Positions 1 through 11,316 of a DNA stretch of 64,000 nt are shown piece by piece (position 1 is the first letter of the stretch; each line of letters begins with the position of its first letter). The notes under the pieces are model-generated. The model searched no databases. It was not told where the DNA came from and saw only the letters and a list, made by a program, of their open reading frames with translations. The position numbers were made by a program, and so were the translations under genes. This stretch comes from Motacilla alba alba. Its lineage: Eukaryota > Chordata > Aves > Passeriformes > Motacillidae. The stretch lies in assembly GCF_015832195.1 (NCBI RefSeq), contig NC_052046.1, forward strand, positions 18,902,161 to 18,966,160, read 5' to 3'.

Positions 1-659
1 ACTTCTCCACAAGAGGAAAGAAAACAGTTCTCTCGTGGCTCTCAATTTCATCATGAATAGCAGCCGCCCAGGGAACCCTGCCATCGTGAAATCCTTCCCA
101 TTGTCACAAGCTTTCCCACAGCTTGTCAATGGGCCATGTCGACTTATGGGTTATTGTTTTAAAGATGAGCTGTTCAAAGGCAAAAGTTCCCATTATCTAT
201 TTCTAAAATCATCTTCATCCCTGAGAACAGAGATCTTCTTCTCCTGGAAGCACAGGACTACTCTCTTCCTCCATTCAAACTTCTCATGGGATCACAGCCA
301 TTTCAGTATCTGCTTAGGAGCACTGATTAGTGCTCCTATATAATCTCCTGATTATATCAGGAGAAACTGATTTCAGTATCTCCTTAGCATGGAGGCCTTT
401 GCTCGATATCAATTTGAACACTTTCACCTCCTCATAATTTCATGCATTATAAGGAAAAAGAGTCTTTTCTCCAAAGCTTACAAGAGGATTTCAGCTCCAA
501 AAACAAGGCATCTCCTCAGCCCTCCCACATAGGACTTAACTTCTTCCTCACTGACCTTGATGTCTTTATGTCGTTCCTTAACATACTTGCATCTTGTTCT
601 TTTCTCTTACTCGCGGGAGGATTGAAGCACTAAAAGGGTTAACATCATGCCTGGGCACT
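1..659. other. Unclassified single-copy-looking segment with paired hairpins
   Basis: No protein family or repeat is recognised. The open frames here (about 100 and 63 codons) have no splice context or family resemblance and look accidental. Composition is moderately GC-rich compared with the DNA to the right. Two perfect hairpins lie side by side at 316-364, and a 17-bp near-repeat beginning TTTCAGTATCT occurs at 301 and 371. Together with the CpG-rich block that follows, this could be the U3 part of an old retroviral LTR or a gene-flanking region. The sequence alone does not decide. Confidence 0.3.
316..364. repeat. Two adjacent perfect inverted repeats
   Basis: The first arm pair is 316-324 and 329-337 (AGGAGCACT / AGTGCTCCT, 4-nt loop). 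The second is 344-352 and 356-364 (TCTCCTGAT / ATCAGGAGA, 3-nt loop). Both have 9-bp arms with no mismatch, and 6 nt separate them. Function unknown. Confidence 0.75.
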
Positions 660-1090
660 TCAAATGGCCACTTGACCCCCGGTAGAGCTCTACAGGGCAG
701 CTGAGGGAGGCGGCTGGGATCTGATCAACCAGGCCGTAACCCAGCAGCAGCACGCCGGGATTGGGCGGAGGCTGGCCTTCTCCTTCCCCATGCCCGATGG
801 TTGCGGGCAGCTTCCACGGGGAATAAAATCCCGGCACCGACCCGGGGCTGCTCCCGGGGCACAGCGGGCGCGGCTGGGCCGCGGGATGGGCAGTTGTAGA
901 CAGCAGCTGTTAGCGAGGCCTGGTCCGTCCGGCTCGCGGCACCCCCTCTCCCTGCCCGGGAGCAAATGGGGGAAGCGGGGGAGAGCCGGCAGGCGGCTCG
1001 GGGAAAGGGGGCCAAGCCCCGCAGGTGGGTCCGGCCCCCGGATGGGGCCCCGCCAGCCGTGTTACCTCGCTCCTGACTGGAAGGGAAAGA
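660..1090. promoter_or_regulatory. CpG-island-like GC-rich block (promoter or LTR, undecided)
   Basis: This roughly 430-bp block is strongly GC-rich with many CpG dinucleotides, in sharp contrast to the AT-rich surroundings. It contains an AATAAA at about 823-828, a donor-like CGCAG|GTGGGT on the plus strand at about 1024 and a donor-like GAG|GTAACA on the minus strand at about 1062. Two explanations fit: a CpG-island promoter with a first exon in either direction, or the R/U5 part of a GC-rich avian retroviral LTR, where AATAAA sits just before a GC-rich R region. A long open frame (790-1320, plus) runs through it, but such frames are expected by chance in GC-rich DNA and it resembles nothing I know. 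Confidence 0.45.
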
Positions 1091-1288
1091 GAAAGCTCCC
1101 GGGGTTTTTAGTTTTTAACATATGTGTTTCACAGAGACGTGTCCACCTTCTCAGTGGTTCAACAGACTGTCAGTTAGTTACACAAAAAGCTTTGCATCAC
1201 TTCCCTGAATTTCCTCCCATTCCTAGCCATGACAGCTTTCTTTGTCTGTGCAGCTCCTTATCACTTGCTAATTTAGGGAAAGAATCGC

Positions 1289-1425
1289 AATTGACAATAA
1301 AACCCGTAAATCAGTCTTAACAGAGATCATACAATAGCAACTCTGCATACAGACCCAATTGACAATAAAACCCGTAAATCAGTCTTAACAGAGATCATAC
1401 AATAGCAACTCTGCATACAGACCCA
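1289..1425. repeat. Exact 68-bp tandem duplication
   Basis: Two head-to-tail copies (1289-1356 and 1357-1424) start AATTGACAATAAAACCCGTA and are identical over their full length, with one further matching base. The absence of any mismatch implies a recent duplication, or an assembly artefact. Confidence 0.9.
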
Positions 1426-1520
1426 TAGAAAGATGTAAATGCTCAGAATTAATATGTTTCTGATTTGATTTTCTCTGTCATGTGCTTTGGCTGCTCATGA
1501 GAGACCAGGCATTATTCTTC

Positions 1521-1877
1521 TTACAACCACACCAATTGCCTCTGAGCTGCTCTGTGCTCTCCCTCAACAATGAACCATATCCTTCTGGGCCAAGGCAGCT
1601 TGGATGAAATAGTCCCAAAGGCTGGATTCGCCCACAATTGCTGGCTGGATTCACTCTTTTGAAGTGATTTCTTTTTTCCCTTAGCTTTATGTGCCTTTGG
1701 CAGTCCAGTTTCTTGTTTGTATTTATATGCTGCTACTGTGAAGGTGATTGAAATGTCAGAGAGAGCCCAACACATCTTCACTAGTGAAGCTAATGTAAAA
1801 GAATAATTTCCAACATGAAAAAGTCCTTGTGAAATGTATTCTTCTGTCTGGATAGGCTTTCTGATTTCTTTTGTCAT
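1521..1877 (-). CDS. Possible 118-codon open frame, unidentified
   Basis: The minus strand has an open frame of 118 codons from ATG at 1877 to TAA at 1521. It reads as mixed hydrophobic and charged protein, with a Lys-rich stretch near residues 67-73. Just upstream on the minus strand is a weak acceptor-like TTTACATCAG. No homologous family is recognised, no donor or polyadenylation signal was found, and a frame of this length can occur by chance in 64 kb. It lies downstream of the minus-strand exons at 9-10 kb, so it could be a later exon of that gene, but nothing shows this. Treat it as a candidate only. Confidence 0.15.
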   Translation of the reverse strand: MTKEIRKPIQTEEYISQGLFHVGNYSFTLASLVKMCWALSDISITFTVAAYKYKQETGLPKAHKAKGKKKSLQKSESSQQLWANPAFGTISSKLPWPRRIWFIVEGEHRAAQRQLVWL

Positions 1878-1879
1878 CT

Positions 1880-4800
1880 TTAAACTGATGTAAATATGAC
1901 ATAGTAAAGAAGTATATATTAAGATATTATTGTGTTATGTGTTACTTTTCACATTGCACTATCATTGGTGAATCATTATGTTCAATTTCTCTTAATTTTG
2001 AATAATGTGTGAATTTGGGTTTGATTGACTGCCCAAAGAAGTATTTTAACAAAATAATTACTTTGCTGATTAACTACCCAAAAAAACCCAGACAATACCT
2101 GAAAATTACAAATCTTTTAAGAAATATTAATAGAATACATTGACCACTTCTGGTACAGAGAGCAAAGCTGTGTTAAGGAATGCCCAGCCTTCCCCCACCT
2201 CACTGAAACTTTAACCCATTAGAAGTAGTCTTTTACTTCTGAGATATCCCTAAGAAGGTGAGCCATTGTAGCTGTTGACCTTGGCACCAATAACCATCTG
2301 AGCAGATGACTGCTCAATAGACTAAAAATCATCAAGAGAAATCATTTAAAGGGGTCATTTAGCAAATGATCTGTCTGTAAAAAAATCAAAGCTATGGAAC
2401 AAGCAAGCAGTCTCTCCTATTCTGTTTAATACAGAGAAAATTATGCAAATGCAAAAACAAAGAGTGTAGTCATCTTAAAAATCCCCCTCCCCCCTTTTAT
2501 GGTATTCATACAGGACTTTAACAAAAATTGAATATTAAAATAATACTTTAATTATTAAAATACTAAATAATCAGTCATTGACTCACTTTCTTCTAGTATA
2601 ATGGATAAACTGTGATTGAGGGCTTAGAAACAATAGAAGGACACCAAATTATTGAGCAGAGAGCCTCTGATAGAGATAAAAAAGAAATGTAGGTGGTAGA
2701 AGAAGAAACATTTCCAGGAAGGAGTACTGAAGTACCCCCTGGCTTTTCAGGCATGGCACCAGTAAAGCCAAAGCTCAGCTCAGGATGAACCAGGCAACTG
2801 AGATGAAGGGTAACAAAGAAAAAGGTGCAACAAAGACAAAAATAAGAAAAAGGTAAACATGAGCTTGCTGCTGAATGGAATAGCAAACTAAATGACAAAG
2901 GATGTGGAAAGTGCTGAAGTATCCCAACCCTTTTTTTCCTTATTTTACTGGCAAGGTCTGTTCTCAGGCCTCAGCTTGACCAAAAGCAAAGTTTTGAGAA
3001 GGAGAAGATACCACCCACTGTGAGGAAAGATCGAGTTAGGTTTAAGTCCCTGGAACCACATAGTATTGTTTAAGATTTTTTCAGATTATCCATTGTTTGA
3101 ATGTAACTTTTTCAAAATACATATTTTAAACAATAATTATATTTTCTTTCCTAAACTAAAAATTACATGCACACATAGACTATTTACCAACAATTTACAA
3201 TAAAATCTGTTTCCAGTCTATGCTATATGGATAATTAAATAATCAAATTGAAAAATTAGAAATTTTACCATTGTTAAGTTAAAGAGCAAATGTTGATCAA
3301 AATTTCAATTTTTAAAAAGGATTTCAGAACATTTGATGGGCTGGACTGTATGCAGTACCTGCTGTCCTCCATGTCCTCCACCTGGGCATCAGATTTAAAT
3401 AATTCATTTAATGCTTGACATAAGTTTACAAAAATAATTTTATTTGGGAGATGAGGGGCTGCAGCTAATTGTGTCATCTGAAGTTGTCCTCAAATACTAA
3501 GAAATACTATTAAGCAAATAAGTGTTCTGATACAAGATCTGCCATCTTCACAGCTTCCTTACATCTCTTAAGCACCAAGACAATGCAGCTCTTGACCAAC
3601 AGAATTATTTTTATATTGTTCTCCAAAATGATTCCAGGATCCATGTAGCACCATAGAAATTATGAACACTGGTCACCAGAACAGGAGACTCTCTTAAAAG
3701 CCAAAGCTTGGATTCCACAAACATTGTAGCTTCTAGCATCCACTTAGCCTCAAAAATTCCCACTATTTTTTCCCACTGAGAAAAGTGCACTTAAATGCTG
3801 ACTCAGTTTTGGTTTCCACAATAATTAAATATGTTTTTCTTCGCAGCAGATATTGCAGTCAGAGTTTGATGTGATTGAGTCAGTATGATAGAAATACAGG
3901 TTCGGTGTGAGTCTGGATGCATAACAACAGTAATGTGCTTAATTCCTGCTATTAACAATTTAAAACCTTCCAAGACATGATCAATAAAATTCTCTTTGAC
4001 ATAACAGGTTTAGTTTAAAGGTTGAGATAAATGTAAGGCATTTTTTTTCCCCCAAGATCTATCCTCAACTAACAGGTAGAATAAAGCAGACACAAAAACA
4101 GGAGTCAAAAACTCTCAAATTCTCTTCATAGTTTGATTCCCAGCTTGTTCCTTAGCCTTAGCCAGTGGCACTTCCTGTTTGTGTGCAAGCTTTCCTATGC
4201 ACAAAATGAAAATAACACAATGTTTTCACTAATTGGAAAGGTTGTACAAGGGTATCATGAAGATTTTCTCATGTTTATAATTCTTTAAAAATAAAGAAAT
4301 ATGCAATAAAAAGAAGAACTAAGAATTAATGTGTTGCTCTTCATTATTCTTTACTAGCAGGTGACTCAGGGAACACAGATGCTGTTGAAGAGAGCCTAGA
4401 CTGATGAGAAAAGTTTTCTGAGAAAAGTTACTACTTGATAGGCTCAAGGTCATAATTCTGAGTTAAAAAAATAAATGAAATAACAAATTTTCCCTTTTTT
4501 CTCTGTCTTTCTCTGTAAAAAGCATCTAAACCATAATTCCTACTTCTTTTCACTACATACACTATTCCACCGAGTTGCAAATAAATAAACCTGAAGAACA
4601 GATTTTCTCAGATTTTATTTTTATTGTGTGTTACTCAGCTACGGTCAAATCTTTTTGCTTTTATGATCTCTTTCTTACACTTATTTCTTTAAAACGATAA
4701 AAATTTAGCATCTTAGCTGTTCTTTTAAAAATAGTTTGCTGATATAGTAAATGGATAACAGCAAAATTATAGCTCAGGATTCCCATATTTCAGTTTCTAA

Positions 4801-7800
4801 CATCTGAGAAAGCTTTTCTTGCCCTGAATACAGGGAACAAAATCTGGTCTTTGAGGTATTCCTTGGACACAAAAAAGACAAGGTGCAAGCAAGTGGTAGG
4901 CATTAAGACATATTTAGCTTGAAACTAGACTCTGATTCTGTATTGCCATAGTATCAAACTTACAGTGATGATGCTAATAACAATTTGCTAATATTTCTTT
5001 TCAAAAACAGATATTGAAAATGTTAAGTTCATCTTGAAAGGGCCTGGGAATAATTTTAAATCAAGTTTTTATCTTGCTTCCAATATAGAGAGTGTTGATT
5101 GCCTCTTTAGTGGACAATAAAACACAGAAGTTTTAAGCAGTATAGTGACTTTCTAATCTACAGAACTTAAATTAAGGAAAAACATAAATTAAGACAAAAA
5201 GAACATTGCAAAAAAGATACTTCAGAAATTAGCTGTCATGTAAGTTGTTCTTGTAGCTCCCTAGAGTTTCATAAGAACAATAATATGCCCACTCTGAGTT
5301 GTACATAAGCAATACGAAAGCAATTTAAAATAGATTTTATGTTGTACAATTATAATAATCTCTCTCAAATGGTGTTTGAGCAAAGACTAGGATAAATTGT
5401 AGGAAGAGACTTTTTCCATACCAAATCACAGATGACTAAATGAAACACCAGATTATTTTAGGTATTTTTGTAATGAAAGCCTTTCTACATACATTTTGAT
5501 TACAAAACAACTTTTTGCTTTCAAATAATGCTTTTAATGAAATTTTCAAGCGTTTGGTATTATCTTATTTCTGGAGTTTACATGCAATGAACATCTGATT
5601 TTGTCAGTCACATATGTTACAAGGACACAAGTATGACAGCAAAAACTGGGATAGTCCTTTTTCACTGAGAAAGCTATTCTTAAAAGGCAAAACAATTAAA
5701 TACTTCAGCCCCTGACACCTTGGATCTCTACCATGGAAAGGGAAAGTATATGTGCCATGGTAATTCGCAGTGTTCATAGGGGCCATGTCCCATCCCACCT
5801 TCTCATCACCATTTCTTCTTTGGAATAAGACAATGCAGAGATTGTTTCCAGAATGAAAGTGACTGAATAGACTTTCATCATATTTCATGGAGCTTTGGAC
5901 AAATCAATACCGTCATTACAAAGAGATTTGATAAATTATCCTAAATCACATGTACAAGTGTTTAAAAAAGAAATTAAATGGCATCACACATGCTACATAG
6001 TATAAATATTTGCTAGAGTATTGAATCTGGGTGGGAGCCCTGGCTATTGGTCAAATACAGAGGTAACAAAGGAAAATTTTGAAATAGTTATTATAAAATA
6101 GGTAGGATATTTTAAATATCCTCAAATAAATAACTTTTCATACATAACAATCCCCCACCATTTTAATACCAGCTACTTTGGAGAAAGCAAAAGCATTCTA
6201 CTGTCAATCATTTCTTATCTATGCATCCCATATTAAATGCCATTATAGCTGTTGCTTGCACCAAAGCCATCGATAAATTTAGTTACAGTTATTTGAGGAA
6301 AACTGGCCAGAGCATACACCACACCCCAAGCAGCCAAGCTATCCCAGCTTACAGTAAAATATCACATTGCATGGTCTATATATATACAGGTTATTGTTTA
6401 TAAAATAAAAATAAAAATAAAAATATAAGAAATAAAAATAAAAGTAAAACTGACATATTAAAAGTAATTGTCTGCCCATTTCTAATCTTTTCCATAGAAG
6501 CAATTTGAAGGTCTGGCAATTATTACATTTCATAATTGTAAGGATGATATCAGCTGCAGGGTCAGCGTACCAATTTTCAAGCACTTGTTCTTGTATCACA
6601 GTAAGCATTTTTGCATGTCATACTTCAATAGGAGACATAAATTTTTCATCTTAACAATGATCTTTATTAGAGTCTCAGTCTAACCTGTATGAAAAAAATA
6701 AGAATCTGGCTCTATGTATGCGTGGAATGAAATTAGAAGGGTGAAAGAAGTGGCAAGGCATTGTGATGCCTCAGAGTCAGAAGGATAAGAGTTTACAAAG
6801 TATGGAAGATTCAGAAAAACATTCCTGAAAGTTTGCTTTCCGACTTTCAACCTACGCTGCTGTTTGGATTTTTTAGTTGTTGGGTTTTTTTTAATATAAA
6901 CTTTGTTTTAATTGTTCTATGAAGGTAGCACACAACCTGTAAAACAGTCTAGAAGTGAAACAAACTGTGAAACAAGCTAGAAACAATCCTTTGACAGCAT
7001 AAAGAGAGAGAAAAAGGGAGAGAAAATGAGAATGAAAATGGGAGTGTGTGCATACACACATGCATTTGTGCATGTCCAGGAAGAGAACACATATTTTATT
7101 TTAAAAACTACATTCACTGTCATTGTTTTTAATTTTGCACATTCCAGTCATTTAAATCAAAGCAGAAGGGCTTTATAATGCTATTTTTTTATTATTTTAG
7201 TATATTCTCCCAAAACCATACATTTAAAATTTAGGATATTTTCTATGGTGAAATTCTTCTGCTTTAGAATGAGTTTCTATGACCCAAATGCTCCTCTACC
7301 TTCGTTTACCAACTGAAAACAGAGAAGCATCACACCCACACTTTGATTCCCTTTCCTCAACTGCACATTTCAAAAGCAGGGGAAGTAAGCTGCATTTCTA
7401 CAGACATAATGGGACCCCTAATTTTATGCACTTTCATGCAGATGAGAAGACAGATAAAAGGATAGCTTTCTCCAGCTGTTTGGCTGGCATAATAAGCATA
7501 TAAATGGGAAATTCATAGCTGCTTGAGAGAGAGCTAACAACCAAAAAAACAGCACTAAACATCTAGAGAAATTTAATTTCCTGAACAATATTCTTCCTGT
7601 ATCACTGTAATTGCTCTTTAGCTAAGAAAGAATCATAAAAGCTAAAGATCCTTTTTTACAAAGTAAGATCAAAATTACAATTGCTTTTGCTGTTGTGTTT
7701 AGATTTAGTTTATTTGTTTAAACAGCTCGGCAGTTCCATTCAACAATCTGTCTGCTGTTTCCCTGTCACTCTCAGAATAAATCTTGTTTTGTCCAGCTTC

Positions 7801-9221
7801 AAAACACATTCCTACCAACCACAGGAATAAATGGCATAGACAGGGTACAAAGCTATCTCTTACTGCTGAGGAGAGATTCATACCCACAGAGAAGCCTCTC
7901 AAAGAAGCAATCATTCTCTGAGTGCAGCTGATAGCTACACATAGTAACCACAATGTTTTAGATTTGTTATTTGAGTAACCTTCGAACTGTCTTTCTCTGG
8001 TGTATTTGAATCCAGCCTAGAAAATAATGCAGTCTCCAGAAATTTATAATCAGTCAGCCACTTCCATCAAACAATATTCTTCATTCTCCTTTCTAATCTT
8101 CCTGATGTATCACATCAGGATCACTTTTTTTTTTTTTTCCAGTCTGTGTTACTAGAAGCATTGCACTTATTTTGCTGCCATATCTCAGACAATCTTCTCT
8201 CCAGACTCCATGGATAAAAACAAAAAATCAAGACACCAACCTATCTTCAAAACAACACTAAATTTCATTACGTTTAACCCTCCAAATAATATTTTCATTT
8301 GTAAACAATCTGAATGTTTATATGTTTTCATGATGTAGTCAATATTTTTATGAGCATATTTCAAGAATAAGTCTAACTTCTTCAAAAAATAAAGGTATCT
8401 AGGAGGAAATAAAATATGGAAAGTGGTATTAAATTCAATGTTAATATTAACCGGCTTTTTGGCTAAGCATGCTAATGAATACTTATGGGTGTACTCATGT
8501 ACTACAAGTCCTACATTCTTTTCAGAACTACATTGTTCAGAATAGAGTATTCTCTCAGAACATATGTTCTAAAATTCTTAAGTACTGCATTTTAGCTCTC
8601 GGTGTGTTCGTTTTACCTTTTCCTTATATATTATCATGTCACCAAAAAGCTGTACTGCCTTCACCATTGTAAGCAAATCTTTCATACTAAACATTTTATA
8701 TTTTGGAAAATAAGGACAGAAAATAGTGTGTTATCATAAAATTTAAGAACAGGAAAGTTTACTTTAGAAAACAAAAATATAATATGAAGAAACTACAATA
8801 GAAATTACTATAACCAAATGTAGGCATACAAGAACAGACAAAATCCCCTCAGGATTTCTTGGAACTAGTTCTGAAGTTGTATAATTTTTAAAAAATTTTG
8901 TGGAAAAAAGCTCCTTTCATCTTCTACCTCTTCCTTCCCTTCATCATCATAAATAGCTAATCAAGCCTCCAGAAACCTTCTATCAGAATATGAAGTATTA
9001 ATAATGTTCAGAAAAAAAAAATTTAGAGTTTGTTCTACTTGATATGACCAAAAGCTTTACAACCAGATTTACCAAGTGTCAGGCACAAATGTACAGACAC
9101 TTTTATTCAACTTTGTCATTTAGTGGCTTTAGAAAAGAAACCAACTTTTCTCCTAGAAGCAGCATTGGCAGCCCTGTGCCTGCCCCAGGAAATGCTGAAT
9201 AAATAAATTGCTGGATCTTAC
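1880..9221. other. AT-rich non-coding stretch, probably intronic
   Basis: I see no recognisable repeat family and no convincing gene. Minor content: an (AAAATA)-type A-rich tract at 6401-6447, a T-run near 8126-8139 and several short AT runs. A minus-strand frame at 3274-3477 ends in a CAG|GTACTG donor-like site near 3357, but its start phase does not match the exon at 9222-9457. If the minus-strand gene continues leftward, this is its intron. Confidence 0.5.
6401..6447. repeat. A-rich (AAAAATA)n simple repeat
   Basis: Repeated AAAATA/AAAAAT units with a few interruptions. Confidence 0.7.
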
Positions 9222-9457
9222 CTGCTGGATTCAGCAGCTGTAATGGCAATCAGAGGAGGTATCCTCAGCGGAAGAGTCATAGGCCTTGGGATAGTCTCGG
9301 TATCGTTCTTTTTATCCCAGTCTGCCTGTTCTAACTGCCTGAAAGCCAGTGGGGGAAGCTGAATGTTACGGGACGATAATCTCCGCACAAGATAGGGTTC
9401 CGTTCCCTGGGAAGGCTCTTCATCCTCAGTGCTGTGATGCAGAGCTTCTTCTGAAAC
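9222..9457 (-). CDS. Internal coding exon of an unidentified minus-strand gene
   Basis: The exon is bounded on the minus strand by a strong acceptor (T-rich tract then TTCATCACAG|GTTTC, exon starting at 9457) and a near-ideal donor (CAG|GTAAGA, exon ending at 9222). It is 236 nt, enters in phase 0 and leaves in phase 2, giving 78 full codons. It is clearly richer in GC and CpG than its flanks, as coding exons are. The peptide starts VSEEALHHSTEDEEPSQ (acidic), then has a basic RRLSSR segment that fits a PKA-type phosphorylation site, a proline/leucine stretch LPPLAFRQLEQ, and ends near RIPPLIAITAAESS. No transmembrane segment or catalytic motif is visible and it looks like a disordered regulatory region. 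I do not recognise the gene. The next exon toward lower coordinates was not found in the window. Confidence 0.7.
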
Positions 9458-9896
9458 CTGTGATGAAGGCAAAAAAATATTCACCATATAAGAAAATACT
9501 CATGATGTTAATTTGATAACTCTTTTATTTCCTTTCTGTAGCTTAGTTTCTAATAAATACTATTTGCACTTTAGTGTCATTATTGAGGAAGTTAAAAGGA
9601 TGAAAAAAACTTGTAAAAAATTTCAAGGATTTAAAGAATCTGTGGTGTTAAAAGCAAAGAGAAAGTATTTTTATCATGAGATTAGCACACAGCTATCTAA
9701 AATACTTACTCATACTCTATAGGGAACAAAAGCTTTGCATTAGACAAATTTCTTTCCCACGACATATAAGCTTCCCTACAAGTTATTCTACCTTTTCAGA
9801 AGAACTGAGAACCCATAGACTAATAATTGCATTCTTTAAAAAAAAAAAAAAACAAAGAAAAAAAAAAGTAGTAATCAGAGATTTAAAACTATATAC

Positions 9897-9981
9897 CACT
9901 TGAATAAAAACATGACAAACTTCATCTTCTATTTTCTCAGGTGTGTCAACTCCCATCTTTCTTTGTTGCAATAATTTCATG
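9897..9981 (-). CDS. Probable upstream coding exon, possible start exon of the same gene
   Basis: The minus strand shows an acceptor CTTACTACCAG|C at 9982/9981, then ATG at 9980-9978 with A at -3, then 27 more codons (MKLLQQRKMGVDTPEK..., ending FIQV) to a donor GTG|GTATAT at 9897/9896. CAA|GTGGTA, 3 nt earlier, is an alternative donor. Both donors leave in phase 0, matching the phase-0 entry of the exon at 9457. The exon is 85 nt. Because the upstream reading is closed by a stop in the 19.4 kb exon candidate, the ATG at 9980 is a reasonable start codon. The two exons together would give about 106 codons of N-terminal sequence. The weak donor is the main doubt. Product unknown. Confidence 0.45.
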
Positions 9982-10246
9982 CTGGTAGTAAGAGCTGAGC
10001 ATTTAAAGCAACCACCATAGGTTTTAGAACCCCTGAAGTTGAGGCCCTAATTAAATATTTTGTTTAAACATTAGTAAACATTATTTTCAATTTAATCATG
10101 TGAAGATATGCTAACATTCTCTGGGTCAAAGAAGAATGGCAATAAATAATTCAATAAAGAAAACTCAACTGGTAATGATTTTAAGGGGAAAAAATTTGTC
10201 CTGAAAGTTTCTGAAACTTTTAACTAACAGCTGTTTCTCTCACCAT

Positions 10247-11316
10247 TGTATAAGAAAATTCTCCAAAAAGTTTACTTTTTGGAGAGAGCTTGGTAGGGAG
10301 TGGCTACGGGGGTGGCTCCTATGAGAGCAGAAGTTATTGCCATGTCTGACAGAACCAATACCAACTAGCTGCAAGATGGACACACTGCCTAGCCCATCTG
10401 TAGTGGTGGTAGCACCTCTGAGATAACTTATTTTAGAAAGGGAAGAAAACCCTTGAGCAATTGCAGCTAGAGAGACAAAGGAGAACATGTGAGAGCAGCA
10501 GCTCTGCAGATGGCCAGGTCAGAGGAAAAGGAGGGGCAGGAGGTGCTCCAGGCACCAGAGCTGAGGTTCCCTGCAGCCTGTGGTGAGACCGTGGTGAGGC
10601 AGCTGTGCCCCTGCAGCGCATGGAGGATCCAGGGGATGCAGAGATCCACCTGGGGATCTCCCTGGAGGAGCCCCACACTGGAGCAGGTGGATGCCTGAAG
10701 GGAAGCTGTAGCTCCATTGGAAGCCGTTGCTGGAGCAGGTTTGCTGTCAGGAATTATGACCCCCATGGGGAACCCCTGCTGGAGCAGCCTGTTGCTGAAG
10801 AACTGCAGCTTGTGGAAAGGACCCATGCTGGAGTAGAACTGCAGCCTATGGGAAGGACTCAGGTTGTGGAGAACTTTCTCCAATGGGAAGCATCACAAGG
10901 TGGAGCAGGGGAAAAGTGTGAGGAGTACTCCTCCAGTGGAAGAGTGTGCTGTGGAAATAACATGATGAACTGCCTGCAGCCCCCATTCTCTATTCCCCTA
11001 CTCTACATGGAGAGGAGGAGGTAGAGAATTCTGGAGTAAAGTTGAGGCCAGAAAGAAGGGAGGGGTGGTTGGAAGGTGTTTTAAATTTTAATCTTATTTT
11101 TCTCACTAACCTGTTCTGTTTTGATTGGTAATATATTGAACTTCCTCAGATCAAGTCAGTTTTTCCTGTGATGGTAACTGGTGAGTGGCCTCTTCCTAGC
11201 CTTATCTCAACCCCTAAGCCTCTTATCATACTTTCTCTCCCCTGTCCAGTTGAGTAGGGGAGTGATAGAATGGCTTTGGTGTGCACATGGCATCCTGTCA
11301 AGGTCAACCCACTGCA
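10247..11316 (+). mobile_element. Solo LTR of an avian endogenous retrovirus (ERVL/ERVK-like)
   Basis: The segment matches from memory a common bird LTR of about 1 kb: a segment rich in CTGGAGCAG-like units, then a GGAGGGGTGGTTGGAAGGTG block, a degenerate polyadenylation signal (AATATA at about 11130, normally AATAAA), a stretch ending in CTCTCCCCTGTCCAG, and a terminus CAACCCACTGCA. The order of blocks gives plus orientation. No internal gag or pol flanks it, so it is a solo LTR. The left boundary (TG at about 10247) is approximate and no clear target-site duplication was seen. ERVL versus ERVK assignment is uncertain. It lies within the presumed intron upstream of the exon at 9897-9981. Confidence 0.75.

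Noticed and set aside
790..1320. 176-codon plus-strand open frame through the CpG-rich block
   Set aside because: GC-rich DNA has few stops by chance; the translation is low-complexity Gly/Arg/Pro text with no recognisable domain.
3274..3477. Minus-strand 67-codon frame with CAG|GTACTG donor-like site as the next exon after 9222
   Set aside because: Available acceptors enter in the wrong phase and the composition is not exon-like.
10433..11024. Overlapping frames of 94-139 codons on both strands
   Set aside because: They lie inside a solo LTR and reflect its GC-rich CTGGAGCAG-like units.
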